Assembly (NCBI RefSeq): GCF_007997075.1
Contig: NZ_VORS01000002.1
Span: 310,001-374,000 of the forward strand
DNA: 64,000 nucleotides
DNA from: Polaribacter sp. IC073
GTDB taxonomy: Bacteria; Bacteroidota; Bacteroidia; Flavobacteriales; Flavobacteriaceae
Reading direction: 5' to 3'
The position numbers and the translations under genes were made by a program. The notes below the pieces were generated by a model that saw only the letters and a program-made list of their open reading frames with translations, did no database searches and was not told the origin of the DNA. Positions 46,655 to 55,969 of this stretch are shown in pieces. Each line of letters begins with the position of its first letter. The first letter of the stretch is position 1.

Positions 46655-47695
46655 ATGAAAAGAATAATCGTACTTATTTTTACTTTCCTTTTTTTAATAG
46701 CTTGCAAACAAGAATACAAACCAAGAATTATAGAACAAGTGTCTATTAAAGCCTTTAAAATGGATAGTTCTAGTATTAGAGCAATTCAAGTAGTAGATAG
46801 TGAAACTATTTTTTACGCGGGTTCAAATGGCGATGTTGGTTATACAACAGACAATGGTACACTTTGGAATGCGTTAAACATTCGATACCAAGATTCTATT
46901 ATTCCGCATTTTAGAAGCTTAGGCTTTAACGGTTCAGATTATTTTGCGTTGTCTATTGGGAATCCGGCTTTATTATATAAAATTTCTGAAGGGGAAGCAA
47001 CTTTACAGTATGTAGAAGAAGATGACAATGTTTTTTATGATGCACTTACTTTTTTTGATGATAATTTGCACGGAATTGCCGTTGGCGATCCTACAGAAAA
47101 CTGTGCTTCTATTATTGTAACGGAAGATGGTGGAGAAAATTGGAATAAAATTCCTTGTGATAATTTACCTGAAATTAATAAAGGAGAAGCTTTTTTTGCA
47201 GCAAGTAATACCAACATAAAAACAATTGGTAGCACCGTATGGATTGCTTCTGGAGGAAATAATGCTAGAATTTTAAAATCTACAAATTATGGTAAAACTT
47301 GGCAAGTATTCGAGACTCCAATAATTCAAGGAAATGGTCCACAAGGTATTTATTCTATTGATTTTTTTAATGAGAATACCGGAATTATAGTTGGTGGCGA
47401 TTATTCTAAACCTCTAGAAAATAAAGCAAATAAAGCAATTACTGCAGATGGTGGTAAAACTTGGACTTTAGTTTCAGATAACCAAAAGCCAAATTATAAA
47501 AGTTGTGTGCAATATGTACCAAATACTTTTGGGAAAGAAGTTTTTGCTGTAGGTAAAACAGGGGTTTCTTTTTCTAATGATGGCGGATTAACATGGACCG
47601 AAGTTTCTAAAGAATCTTATTATGCGATTCAGTTTATAGACGAAAACACGGCATGGTTAAGCGGACATCAAAAAATAGGAAAACTTGAATTGTAG
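46655..47695 (+). CDS. BNR/Ycf48-like beta-propeller lipoprotein
   Basis: 346 residues. The lipoprotein signal ends at Cys17. The mature part is a propeller with repeated Asp-box-like units (TDNGTLWNAL, TEDGGENWNKI, TNYGKTWQVF, ADGGKTWTLV, NDGGLTWTEV), like photosystem-II stability factors and sialidase-type propellers. Sialidase catalytic residues are not evident, so a binding role in the envelope is more likely than glycan cleavage. The gene is monocistronic and is followed by a pseudogene. Confidence 0.82.
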   Translation: MKRIIVLIFTFLFLIACKQEYKPRIIEQVSIKAFKMDSSSIRAIQVVDSETIFYAGSNGDVGYTTDNGTLWNALNIRYQDSIIPHFRSLGFNGSDYFALSIGNPALLYKISEGEATLQYVEEDDNVFYDALTFFDDNLHGIAVGDPTENCASIIVTEDGGENWNKIPCDNLPEINKGEAFFAASNTNIKTIGSTVWIASGGNNARILKSTNYGKTWQVFETPIIQGNGPQGIYSIDFFNENTGIIVGGDYSKPLENKANKAITADGGKTWTLVSDNQKPNYKSCVQYVPNTFGKEVFAVGKTGVSFSNDGGLTWTEVSKESYYAIQFIDENTAWLSGHQKIGKLEL

Positions 47696-47760
47696 CGATA
47701 TAATTAGTTAAATTATAGCCGTTTATAGTGCTTCTCCCCTATTTTTTTAGCAATTAGTCA

Positions 47761-48237
47761 TCAGAATTAAAAGAAAGTTTTAATTGCAAAGAAACATTCT
47801 TTAGTAATTTAGAAGTCATTAAAGATTTAAAAGACAATTTTTCTATTCATTGACCAACAAGTTGGAAAACTAGCTTTTATACAGATGAAGTATAATCTTC
47901 TATATATGCTGCAGACACTACGAAACAACTTACAGAAACCATCCTTTTAGATGTAAATTCTATTTCTAATACTATAGCAATTAACAACATTTTCAAACTA
48001 AAAATAGAGCTTGATAATTTAGTAGACAAACTTATTCAGAAAAAAGCAAAAGAATTTACTTTTTTAAATAAGCCTGGTTATTTTGTAGTTTTAATTAGAA
48101 AAAAAGGGAAGTATACGTATAAATAGTTACAAATTCTTTCAAAGATAAATAAAGAGCGTTCTTTGTTTATAAAAGCAGAAATTTATGGCAATTCTTTTGA
48201 TAAACGAAAGACGTTGTAAAGCAATAATATTACTAGA
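47761..48237 (+). pseudogene. Decayed gene with four in-frame stop codons
   Basis: A continuous frame shows protein-like composition (KETFFSNLEVIKDLKD, PTSWKTSFYTDEV, SSIYAADTTKQLTETILLDV, AEIYGNSFDKRKTL). It is broken by TGA 47851-47853, TAA 47893-47895, TAG 48124-48126 and TAA 48217-48219. At least the second and third could come from Gln codons by C-to-T change. There is no frameshift, and upstream of 47758 the frame meets another stop with no start codon. It looks like a small flavobacterial secreted protein whose lipoprotein start is lost. The family is not identified with confidence. Confidence 0.75.
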
Positions 48238-48260
48238 AAAAATTAAAATAGCACAAAAAA

Positions 48261-49502
48261 ATGATTGATAAAAAGCAGATTACAGACCGGTTTATAAAAT
48301 ATGTAACTATAGATACAGAATCAGATCCTAACAATCCTGCGTTTCCAAGCACAGAAAAACAGTGGAATTTGGCCAAGGTTTTGGTAGAAGATTTAAAAAA
48401 TATTGGAATGCAAGATGTAGATCTAGACGAAAACTGCTACATCATGGCAACTTTACCTAGCAATATAGAACACAGAGTGCCAACAATTGGTTTTGTAGCA
48501 CATATAGATACAAGTCCAGATTTTACAGGAAAAAATGTAAAACCACAAATTGTAGAAAATTATCAAGGAAATGACATTATTCTAAACGAAGAAAAAAAGA
48601 TTATTCTTTCGCCAGATTATTTTGATGATTTGTTGCAATACAAAGGGCAAACTTTAATAACTACAGATGGTACAACGCTTTTAGGAGCAGATGACAAAGC
48701 AGGTGTTACAGAAATTGTAACTGCCATGGAATATTTAATTCAGCACCCAGAAATAAAACACGGTAAAATTAGAATTTGTTTTACACCAGATGAAGAAGTT
48801 GGTAAAGGTGCTCATAAATTTGATGTGAATAAATTTGATGCAGAATGGGCGTACACCATGGATGGAAGTCAGATTGGAGAACTAGAATTTGAAAACTTTA
48901 ACGCTGCAAGTGCAAAAGTGACCATTACCGGTAAAATTGTACACCCTGGTTATGCAAAAGGAAAAATGATTAACTCCATACATATTGCAAATGAATTTAT
49001 TGCATCACTTCCACCAAAAGAAGTTCCAGAAAAAACGACAGATTATGAAGGTTTTTTCCATCTACATGATATGTCTGGAAATGTAGAAAAAACAGTTTTA
49101 GAATACATCATAAGAGATCATGATTTTGATTTGTTTGAGCAAAGAAAATACTTAATGCAAAGAATTGCCTTTGATTTTAATGAAAGATTAGGGCAAGATT
49201 TAATTGAAGTTGAAATTGAGAATCAGTATTTTAATATGAAGGAAAAAATTGTTCCTGTAATGCATATTGTAGATTTGGTAGAAGAAGTAATGAAAGAAAT
49301 AGGTATTACACCAGTTATTAAACCTATTCGTGGCGGAACAGATGGTTCTCAACTATCTTTCAAAGGATTACCTTGTCCTAATATTTTTGCTGGCGGACAT
49401 AATTTTCACGGTCGTTTTGAATATGTTCCTGTAGAATCAATGGTAAAAGCAACAGAAGTAATTGTAGGAATTGCCCAAAAAGTGGTAGAAAAGAGTGCAT
49501 AA
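48261..49502 (+). CDS. pepT: Peptidase T (tripeptide aminopeptidase)
   Basis: 413 residues, M20B family. It removes the N-terminal residue from tripeptides in the cytoplasm. Zinc-site residues are seen at His81 and Asp83 (HIDTSPD), the bridging Asp in LLGADDKAGV, the catalytic Glu pair in TPDEEVG, and the last His in AGGHNFHGR. The dimerisation (lid) domain spans about 205-310. Length and motif order match PepT throughout. A hairpin follows at 49506-49527. Confidence 0.95.
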   Translation: MIDKKQITDRFIKYVTIDTESDPNNPAFPSTEKQWNLAKVLVEDLKNIGMQDVDLDENCYIMATLPSNIEHRVPTIGFVAHIDTSPDFTGKNVKPQIVENYQGNDIILNEEKKIILSPDYFDDLLQYKGQTLITTDGTTLLGADDKAGVTEIVTAMEYLIQHPEIKHGKIRICFTPDEEVGKGAHKFDVNKFDAEWAYTMDGSQIGELEFENFNAASAKVTITGKIVHPGYAKGKMINSIHIANEFIASLPPKEVPEKTTDYEGFFHLHDMSGNVEKTVLEYIIRDHDFDLFEQRKYLMQRIAFDFNERLGQDLIEVEIENQYFNMKEKIVPVMHIVDLVEEVMKEIGITPVIKPIRGGTDGSQLSFKGLPCPNIFAGGHNFHGRFEYVPVESMVKATEVIVGIAQKVVEKSA

Positions 49503-49505
49503 AAA

Positions 49506-49527
49506 AGTCTCCAGTAAACTGGAGACT
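49506..49527 (+). terminator. Hairpin terminator after pepT
   Basis: A perfect stem agtctccag/ctggagact with a four-base loop, four bases after the stop. The T-run behind it is weak (cgtttc). Confidence 0.65.
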
Positions 49528-49640
49528 CGTTTCATAGCGTATGCTATTTTGTAAATTTCTAAGTAATAAAGCCCCTAATCTCTATTAAAAATTATTTACA
49601 ATCACAAATTTAGTAAATATTATTGATTTAGATACTATCT

Positions 49641-50180
49641 TTATGATAATTCAGGGTTTTTCCCCTTTATATTATTATAAAAAAGTTTAAATATTTTAAA
49701 GTCTTCCTCCATATCATCAGTGGTATAGTATGGTTCGGATATTTTTACCTTTTTATTTTCAAAATCTAATGTAGCCATTACAATAGGTACATTTGCTCCT
49801 TTTGCAATATAATAGAAGCCTGTTTTCCATTTTTCTACTTTTTTTCTAGTACCTTCAGGAGACAAACCTAGCCGAAACTCTTCTTTCGAATTAAAAAGTT
49901 GAATAACGGCATCTACTAAGTTATTGCTTTTACTTCTATCTACGGGTGTGCCACCCAAAGCTTTAAAAAAACAACCAAAAGGCCATTTAAAAAGAGATCC
50001 TTTACCTATAAAATGAACCATTGTACCTTGACTCATTCTTGTTAACATGGCAATAGGAAAATCTACCCAACTAGTGTGCGGAGCAGCAATAACGATGTAT
50101 TTTTTAGGTTCTTGCGGAAAACCGTTTTCCACTTTCCAACCTAAAAGAGTGTGTAAAATAAATTTAGCGAGTGTTTTCAA
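49641..50180 (-). CDS. 1-acylglycerol-3-phosphate acyltransferase-like (PlsC family) protein
   Basis: 179 residues. The catalytic HX4D motif is HTSWVD (His35, Asp40), and the second family motif appears as SPEGTRK (about 109-115). PlsC-type enzymes transfer acyl chains to lysophosphatidate or related lipids at the membrane. The protein is shorter than typical PlsC (about 240), and belongs to the compact group often annotated as glycerol acyltransferase. No membrane helix is clear. It is divergent from rmuC. The exact acceptor is unknown. Confidence 0.82.
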   Translation of the reverse strand: MKTLAKFILHTLLGWKVENGFPQEPKKYIVIAAPHTSWVDFPIAMLTRMSQGTMVHFIGKGSLFKWPFGCFFKALGGTPVDRSKSNNLVDAVIQLFNSKEEFRLGLSPEGTRKKVEKWKTGFYYIAKGANVPIVMATLDFENKKVKISEPYYTTDDMEEDFKIFKLFYNNIKGKNPELS

Positions 50181-50271
50181 AAATATCTTCTATTAATTGT
50201 TTACAAATACCGAATATAAAGATTTTATCTTATTATTTAAAGTGATAAATTTAAAGACTTAAAATTACAAA

Positions 50272-51615
50272 ATGACAGAAATAATTATCTACTTATTCAT
50301 AGCCATAATATTTGCCTTAATTGGTTTATTTATAGGGAAGTTACTTTCTAAATTAAACTTCGAAAAAGAGAAAACTATTGTAGAGAAAGAAAAATCGGCC
50401 TTAGAAGAGCGTGTTATTTTACTGCAACAATCTAATGATATTACAGAAAATAATTTTATTGAATCTCAAAAAGAGTTAAAAAATAATCAAAAAGAGAAAG
50501 AAAAATTAATTGCTACGAACACAAGGCAAGAATCAGAAATAAATAATTTACAAACAAAGCTAACCGAAAATAAAGGAGAGGTAGAAAAACTGAATGAAAA
50601 ATTCACAAAAGAATTTGAAAATTTAGCCAATAAAATATTAGAAGAAAAATCATCAAAATTTACCCAACAGAATAAAGAAAATATAAAGAATATATTAAGT
50701 CCGTTACAAGAAAAAATAAAGGGATTTGAAGATAAAGTAGAAAAAACACACAAAGAAAGCATCGATTATCATGCCGCTTTACGCCAGCAAATTGTAGGTT
50801 TAAAAGAACTAAATCTACAAATGAGTAAAGAAACCATCAACCTTACCAAAGCGTTAAAAGGTGATAATAAAATGCAAGGTAATTGGGGCGAATTGGTTTT
50901 AGAACGTGTTTTAGAAAAGTCTGGTTTAGAGAAAAATAGAGAGTATTTTGTACAGCAAAGCTTTACCAATGATGAAGGCAAACGTGTATTGCCAGATGTT
51001 GTAATTCATTTGCCAGATAACAAAAAAATGATTGTAGATTCTAAGGTTTCTTTGGTTGCTTACGAACAATATATTAATGAAGAAGATGATGCTCTAAAAG
51101 AACGTTTCTTAAAAGAACATGTTGCTTCTCTTAAAAGACACGTAGATCAATTAAGTGACAAAAAATACGAAGATATTTATAAAATAACATCGCCAGATTT
51201 TGTGCTTTTATTTATTCCGATAGAACCCGCCTTTGCTGTTGCTTTAAATTCTGATACCTATTTATACAATAAAGCATTCGAAAAAAATATTGTAATTGTT
51301 ACGCCTTCTACCCTATTGGCCACACTTAGAACTATTGATACTATGTGGAATAATGAAAAACAGCAAAGAAATGCTTTGGAAATAGCAAGACAAGCAGGTG
51401 CTTTATATGATAAGTTTCAAGGTCTTTTAAGTGACTTAATAGGTATCGGAAAAAGAATTGATGATAGTAAAAAGGAATATTCGAATGCTATGAATAAACT
51501 CATTGACGGTCGTGGAAATATTATTACAAGTGTAGAAAAGTTAAAGAAAATGGGGGCAAAAGCTAAAAAATCGCTTCCAGAAAATATTATTGAAAGAGCT
51601 AAAGAAGACTATTAA
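50272..51615 (+). CDS. rmuC: DNA recombination protein RmuC
   Basis: 447 residues. One N-terminal membrane helix (about 3-20), a long coiled coil (about 25-165, rich in Lys, Glu and Asn), and the RmuC nuclease-like core (about 195-400, with MQGNWGELVLERVLEKSGL, LPDVVIHLPDNKKMIVDSKV and FIPIEPAF). RmuC limits rearrangements at inverted repeats; its PD-(D/E)XK-like core suggests DNA cleavage. The length and domain order are normal. The gene stands alone. Confidence 0.93.
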   Translation: MTEIIIYLFIAIIFALIGLFIGKLLSKLNFEKEKTIVEKEKSALEERVILLQQSNDITENNFIESQKELKNNQKEKEKLIATNTRQESEINNLQTKLTENKGEVEKLNEKFTKEFENLANKILEEKSSKFTQQNKENIKNILSPLQEKIKGFEDKVEKTHKESIDYHAALRQQIVGLKELNLQMSKETINLTKALKGDNKMQGNWGELVLERVLEKSGLEKNREYFVQQSFTNDEGKRVLPDVVIHLPDNKKMIVDSKVSLVAYEQYINEEDDALKERFLKEHVASLKRHVDQLSDKKYEDIYKITSPDFVLLFIPIEPAFAVALNSDTYLYNKAFEKNIVIVTPSTLLATLRTIDTMWNNEKQQRNALEIARQAGALYDKFQGLLSDLIGIGKRIDDSKKEYSNAMNKLIDGRGNIITSVEKLKKMGAKAKKSLPENIIERAKEDY

Positions 51616-51713
51616 TTGTGAATGAGTTATTATTTATCTGCATTTTGTTAATTATAAACAACACTATATTTTATTCTTGAAAGAATCAGTATTCATTTAA
51701 ATAAAATAAAATT

Positions 51714-51947
51714 ATGTCGAACAAAGAAAGAGCTAGTGCAGAAAAGATTATAAGAGGAAATTCTGGAGATGAACATGAAAGAGGTTTACATCCTTTAAAA
51801 GGTACTGTTAAAAAAGGATATAAAGATGAAGATGGTAGTAAAGATAAATTGAAAGGCGCAGCTAAAGACAAGCTAGAAAATCAAGTATACATTGCCACCG
51901 ATGATGCTAACAAGGTTGCTGATAAAATTCAGAATTCAAAAAAATAA
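51714..51947 (+). CDS. Small charged protein of unknown function
   Basis: 77 residues, rich in Lys, Asp, Glu and Gly, with no membrane segment or signal peptide. KDEDGSKDKLKGAAKDKLEN resembles the repeats of hydrophilic stress proteins of the CsbD/LEA kind, and a CsbD gene follows 115 bases downstream. The two are probably expressed under similar conditions. No domain is assigned with confidence. Confidence 0.6.
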   Translation: MSNKERASAEKIIRGNSGDEHERGLHPLKGTVKKGYKDEDGSKDKLKGAAKDKLENQVYIATDDANKVADKIQNSKK

Positions 51948-52032
51948 TAATTTTATCAAATGAGTTCGTATTTTAATTGATAGAATCAATTACTGAAGTA
52001 GTTTTCTTTTAAATTTGTAATAGCGTTAACAA

Positions 52033-52047
52033 GTACTATTATAGTAC
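52033..52047. promoter_or_regulatory. Palindrome upstream of the CsbD gene
   Basis: gtactat and atagtac around a central T form a perfect 15-base symmetric site, 15 bases before the CsbD start. TAAATTTG, a possible -7 box, lies at 52010-52017. An operator or a short 5'-leader hairpin is possible. Confidence 0.4.
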
Positions 52048-52062
52048 ATAAAAACAAAAATT

Positions 52063-52248
52063 ATGAATTCTGATACAAACGAAGGAAAGTGGAAACAAAT
52101 TAAAGGGGAATTTAAAGAAAAATTCGGAAAAGCCACTAATGATAAGTCTACAGAGGCAGAAGGATCTTTTGATAAGCTAGTTGGAGAAATTCAAGAAAAA
52201 TACGGGAAGACTCGCGAAGAAATTGAAAAAGAAGTAAAAAGCTGGTAA
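52063..52248 (+). CDS. CsbD-family stress protein
   Basis: 61 residues. The pattern NEGKWKQIKGEFKEKFGKAT and LVGEIQEKYGKTREEIEKEV is characteristic of CsbD (PF05532), small hydrophilic proteins induced by general stress in many bacteria. The molecular role is unknown. It is followed directly by a strong terminator and preceded by a related-looking small gene. Confidence 0.9.
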   Translation: MNSDTNEGKWKQIKGEFKEKFGKATNDKSTEAEGSFDKLVGEIQEKYGKTREEIEKEVKSW

Positions 52249-52274
52249 TCTACTTTTATACCTTATATTTAAAG

Positions 52275-52309
52275 AAAAAAGCATCAAGTTTAAACTTGAT
52301 GCTTTTTTT
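52275..52309 (+). terminator. Rho-independent terminator after csbD
   Basis: A long perfect stem (gcatcaagtt/aacttgatgc) sits between A- and T-runs, so it can also serve glyA from the opposite strand. Confidence 0.9.
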
Positions 52310-52351
52310 ATATTTACTCACTTGAGTGAGCTTCTAAAAACCAGTACGTGG

Positions 52352-53626
52352 TTACATAACGAATAATCTTCTTGCGCTCATCATTTCAGAAACACGATCT
52401 CCTATTTCATGTAAAGCTACTTCATTTTCTGCATTTTTAATTGCTTCATCAATAAAACCTACAACTGCCTTCATGTGTTCTACTTTTAAACCACGCGTAG
52501 TAATTGCAGCAGTTCCAATTCTAATACCAGAAGTAACAAACGGAGATTTATCATCAAAAGGAACCATGTTTTTATTTACAGTAATGTCTGCTTTACCTAA
52601 AGCAATTTCTGCATCTTTACCAGAAATATCTTTGTTACGTAAATCAATCAACATACAATGGTTATCCGTTCCGCCAGAAATAATATCATATCCTTTAGCA
52701 ACAAATTCTTTTGCCATTTCAGCTGCATTTTCTTTAACTTGAATTTGATATTCTAAAAATTCATCTGTTAAAGCCTCTCCAAAAGCAATTGCTTTTGCAG
52801 CAATAACGTGCTCTAACGGTCCACCTTGATTACCTGGAAAAACAGCTGAATTTATTAAAGTTGACATCTTTTTAGGTTTGCCATTTTTTAAATTTTCGCC
52901 AAACGGGTTGTCAAAATCTGTTCCAATCATTATCATTCCTCCTCTTGGTCCACGCAATGTTTTGTGGGTTGTAGTAGTAACAATATGACAATGAGGTAAA
53001 GGATCATTTAAAATTCCTTTTGCAATTAAACCAGCAGGATGAGAAATATCTGCCATTAAAATAGCACCAACTGAATCTGCAATCTCTCTAAATTTTTCAA
53101 AATCGATGTCTCTAGAATATGCAGAAGCACCCGCAATAATCAATTTTGGTTTGTGCTCTTTTGCTTGTTTTGCTACATGATCGTAATCAATTCTTCCTGT
53201 TTCTTTGTCAACACCATAAAAAGTAGGATTGTAAAGTTTTCCAGAAAAATTAACCGAAGAACCGTGTGTTAAATGTCCACCGTGAGATAAATCGAAACCT
53301 AAAATAGTATCTCCTGGCTTTAAACACGCAGCAAAAACTGCTGTGTTTGCTTGAGAACCAGAATGTGGCTGTACATTTACATATTCGGCACCAAATAATT
53401 CTTTTGCTCTATCAATAGCTATTTGCTCTACAATATCAACAATTTCACAACCTCCGTAATACCTTTTTCCAGGATATCCTTCCGCGTATTTATTCGTTAA
53501 AATAGAACCTTGGGCTTGCATTACTTGGTCGCTTACAAAATTTTCTGAAGCGATTAATTCCAAACCATTTAATTGTCTTTCTTTTTCTTCCTGAATAAGG
53601 TCAAAAATTTGATTGTCTAATTGCAT
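52352..53626 (-). CDS. glyA: Serine hydroxymethyltransferase
   Basis: 424 residues using the ATG that gives [10 protein letters not shown]; an earlier in-frame ATG would add 14 hydrophobic residues and does not fit the family. The enzyme interconverts serine and glycine with tetrahydrofolate using [13 protein letters not shown] near the start, the Schiff-base Lys222 in [14 protein letters not shown], and the ITTRGL stretch near the end are all present. It is divergent from fumarylacetoacetase; terminator 52275-52309 lies downstream. Confidence 0.96.
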   Translation of the reverse strand: MQLDNQIFDLIQEEKERQLNGLELIASENFVSDQVMQAQGSILTNKYAEGYPGKRYYGGCEIVDIVEQIAIDRAKELFGAEYVNVQPHSGSQANTAVFAACLKPGDTILGFDLSHGGHLTHGSSVNFSGKLYNPTFYGVDKETGRIDYDHVAKQAKEHKPKLIIAGASAYSRDIDFEKFREIADSVGAILMADISHPAGLIAKGILNDPLPHCHIVTTTTHKTLRGPRGGMIMIGTDFDNPFGENLKNGKPKKMSTLINSAVFPGNQGGPLEHVIAAKAIAFGEALTDEFLEYQIQVKENAAEMAKEFVAKGYDIISGGTDNHCMLIDLRNKDISGKDAEIALGKADITVNKNMVPFDDKSPFVTSGIRIGTAAITTRGLKVEHMKAVVGFIDEAIKNAENEVALHEIGDRVSEMMSARRLFVM

Positions 53627-53821
53627 TGTTGTTGTTTTGAGTAAGAACAAAAGTAACAAAAACCCCAATTCTTTTAAATATCTTTTTCGTATATTTTCAA
53701 GAACTTATCAAGATTTGTACAATTCAAAAAAAAGCAGTGTTAAAAATAAGTTATTCGTGAAATTTCATTTTAAAAATGAGAAAAAATTCCATAGATTTGA
53801 ACAAAATAAAGATTTTAAAGA

Positions 53822-55099
53822 ATGATCATAACAGCAAATAATCCGAATAGAAAATCATGGTTAAAAGTAGACGAAGAATCAGATTTTCCGATACAAAACA
53901 TACCATTTGGTGTTTTTATTACAAGAGATGATATAATTACAATAGGAAGTAGAATTGGTGATTTTGCTATAGATTTAGGCGCTTTTCATCAATTAGGCTA
54001 TTTTGAAGGGATTCCTTTAACAGACGATATATTTTTACAAGATAATTTAAATGACTTCATTGCAGATGGTAGAAAGACTTGGCGTTTAGTAAGAAATAGA
54101 ATTGCAGAAATTTTTGATGTTGCCAATGGATCTTTGCGTGACAATGTAGACCACAAAGATAAAATTATCTTTAGAATGGACGAAGTTGAAATGTTATTGC
54201 CAGTTTCCGTAGGTGATTATACAGATTTTTATGCAAGTAAAGAACATGCAACAAATGTAGGCTCTTTATTTAGAGACCCAGAAAACGCATTATTACCAAA
54301 CTGGTTGCACATACCAATTGGTTACCACGGTAGAAGTTCTTCTATTATACCTTCTGGTGTGCCAGTTAGAAGACCAATGGGCCAATCTAAACCCGTAGAA
54401 GGGAGTGATACCCCTGGTTTCGGACCTTCAAAATTATTAGATTTTGAATTAGAAATGGCTTTTATTACCACAGATGCAAATGTTTTAGGAGATAGAATTC
54501 CTATTGAAGAAGCTGAAGAATACATTTTTGGTTTGGTACAATTTAACGATTGGTCTGCAAGAGATATTCAGGCTTGGGAATATGTGCCTTTAGGTCCCTT
54601 TTTAGGGAAAAGTTTTGCCTCTACAATTTCACCTTGGATTGTTACTTTAGATGCATTAGAGCCCTTTAGAACAGACAACCCAAAACAAGTTCATGAGCCA
54701 CTACCCTATTTAAAACAAATAGGTAAAGGAAGTTATGATATTCATTTGCAAGTAGGAATTCAACCAGAAAATGGTGAAGAGACTATCGTTGCAAATTCTA
54801 ACTTTAAATACATGTATTGGACAATGGCGCAGCAATTAGCGCACCATACAGTAAATGGTTGTCCTGTTGAAGCTGGAGATATGATGGGTTCTGGAACTAT
54901 TTCTGGGCCTACAAAAGACAGTTTTGGTTCGATGTTAGAATTAACTTGGCGAGGACAAAATCCTATTACGTTAAAAGACGGTACTACACGTAAATTTATT
55001 AATGACCACGATACGGTAATTATGCGTGCTCATTGTAAAAATGATACCATTCGTATTGGTTTTGGTGAATGTATTGGAAAAATATTACCTGCTAAATAA
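53822..55099 (+). CDS. fahA: Fumarylacetoacetase
   Basis: 425 residues. It cleaves fumarylacetoacetate to fumarate and acetoacetate, the last step of tyrosine breakdown. The N-terminal SH3-like domain (about 1-115) precedes the FAH fold, with YHGRSSSI, LDFELEMAFI, NDWSARDIQAWEY, LGPFLGKSF and GTISGP typical of the family and of its metal site. Other homogentisate-pathway genes are not in the window. It is divergent from glyA with 195 bases between. Terminator 55151-55181 follows. Confidence 0.95.
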   Translation: MIITANNPNRKSWLKVDEESDFPIQNIPFGVFITRDDIITIGSRIGDFAIDLGAFHQLGYFEGIPLTDDIFLQDNLNDFIADGRKTWRLVRNRIAEIFDVANGSLRDNVDHKDKIIFRMDEVEMLLPVSVGDYTDFYASKEHATNVGSLFRDPENALLPNWLHIPIGYHGRSSSIIPSGVPVRRPMGQSKPVEGSDTPGFGPSKLLDFELEMAFITTDANVLGDRIPIEEAEEYIFGLVQFNDWSARDIQAWEYVPLGPFLGKSFASTISPWIVTLDALEPFRTDNPKQVHEPLPYLKQIGKGSYDIHLQVGIQPENGEETIVANSNFKYMYWTMAQQLAHHTVNGCPVEAGDMMGSGTISGPTKDSFGSMLELTWRGQNPITLKDGTTRKFINDHDTVIMRAHCKNDTIRIGFGECIGKILPAK

Positions 55100-55150
55100 G
55101 TTTCTAATTTATTATTTCTGCAGATGTAGAAGTCTATTATAATTTAATTG

Positions 55151-55181
55151 AAACCTCACTTTAATATATAAAGTGAGGTTT
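55151..55181. terminator. Rho-independent terminator after fahA
   Basis: A perfect 13-base stem, aaacctcacttta and taaagtgaggttt, followed by TTTCC. It lies between the convergent fahA and LysE-type genes. Confidence 0.85.
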
Positions 55182-55235
55182 TTCCTTTTTAAAAGAATGC
55201 CTTTTTAAACTTTAAACAAACGATCCATTTAGTTC

Positions 55236-55859
55236 TTATGTTAAAACTATTTTAATACCCATTAATATAAAAACAATGCCGCTAAATTTATTTAAATAGA
55301 TACTGAAATTAGGATTGCTTTTAATTTTTTGAGTAAAAGTTGTTGCAAAAAAAGTTAAACCTAAATACCAAAGGGTGCCAATAAGCGCAAATGTAAAACC
55401 TAATAAAATAAAAGGTATTGGATTTTCTATCTGATCTGGATTTATAAATTGAGGAAAGAAAGCCAAAAAGAATAATGCAACTTTCGGATTTAATGTGTTT
55501 GTTAAAAATCCTGACCAAAAATCGCTTTTTACTTTTTTATTTTGAGTTACTTCATGTGCTATATTCAATCCTTTTTTATTGTTTTTAAGCTTCAAATAAC
55601 CTAAATAAATCAAGTAAAGAAAACCTATATATTTAATTAGTGTAAAAGCAATATCAGATTTAGAAAGTACTACAGACAGTCCTAAAGCAGCAAAAATAAT
55701 ATGTGCTAAAATACCAGTATTTATCCCTAATGTAGCTTGTATTCCAGATTTTCTACCTTGTCCAATAGATTTGTTTAATACAAATACGGTATCAATTCCT
55801 GGTGTGATTACAAAAACTAAAGCAGTCAGCATAAAAGTAATAAAATTTTCAATTCCCAT
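55236..55859 (-). CDS. LysE/RhtB-family amino-acid exporter
   Basis: 207 residues with about six membrane helices. The N-terminal FVITPGIDTVFVLNKSIGQG, GINTGILAHI, and ANTLNPKVALFFLAFFPQFI (here with TNTLNPK) are family marks. These proteins export amino acids or homoserine and its lactone. The gene is divergent from a LysR regulator 110 bases away, a classic exporter/regulator pair, so the LysR protein probably controls it. Confidence 0.92.
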   Translation of the reverse strand: MGIENFITFMLTALVFVITPGIDTVFVLNKSIGQGRKSGIQATLGINTGILAHIIFAALGLSVVLSKSDIAFTLIKYIGFLYLIYLGYLKLKNNKKGLNIAHEVTQNKKVKSDFWSGFLTNTLNPKVALFFLAFFPQFINPDQIENPIPFILLGFTFALIGTLWYLGLTFFATTFTQKIKSNPNFSIYLNKFSGIVFILMGIKIVLT

Positions 55860-55969
55860 CTTTATCTTGTTTTTAAAAATTCAAACTAAAATAGACTGCA
55901 AAGAAACTATTTTGCTAGCCGCAAAAAAATACTTATTTTTGATTGATTAATGCAAAAAACGCATTACAT

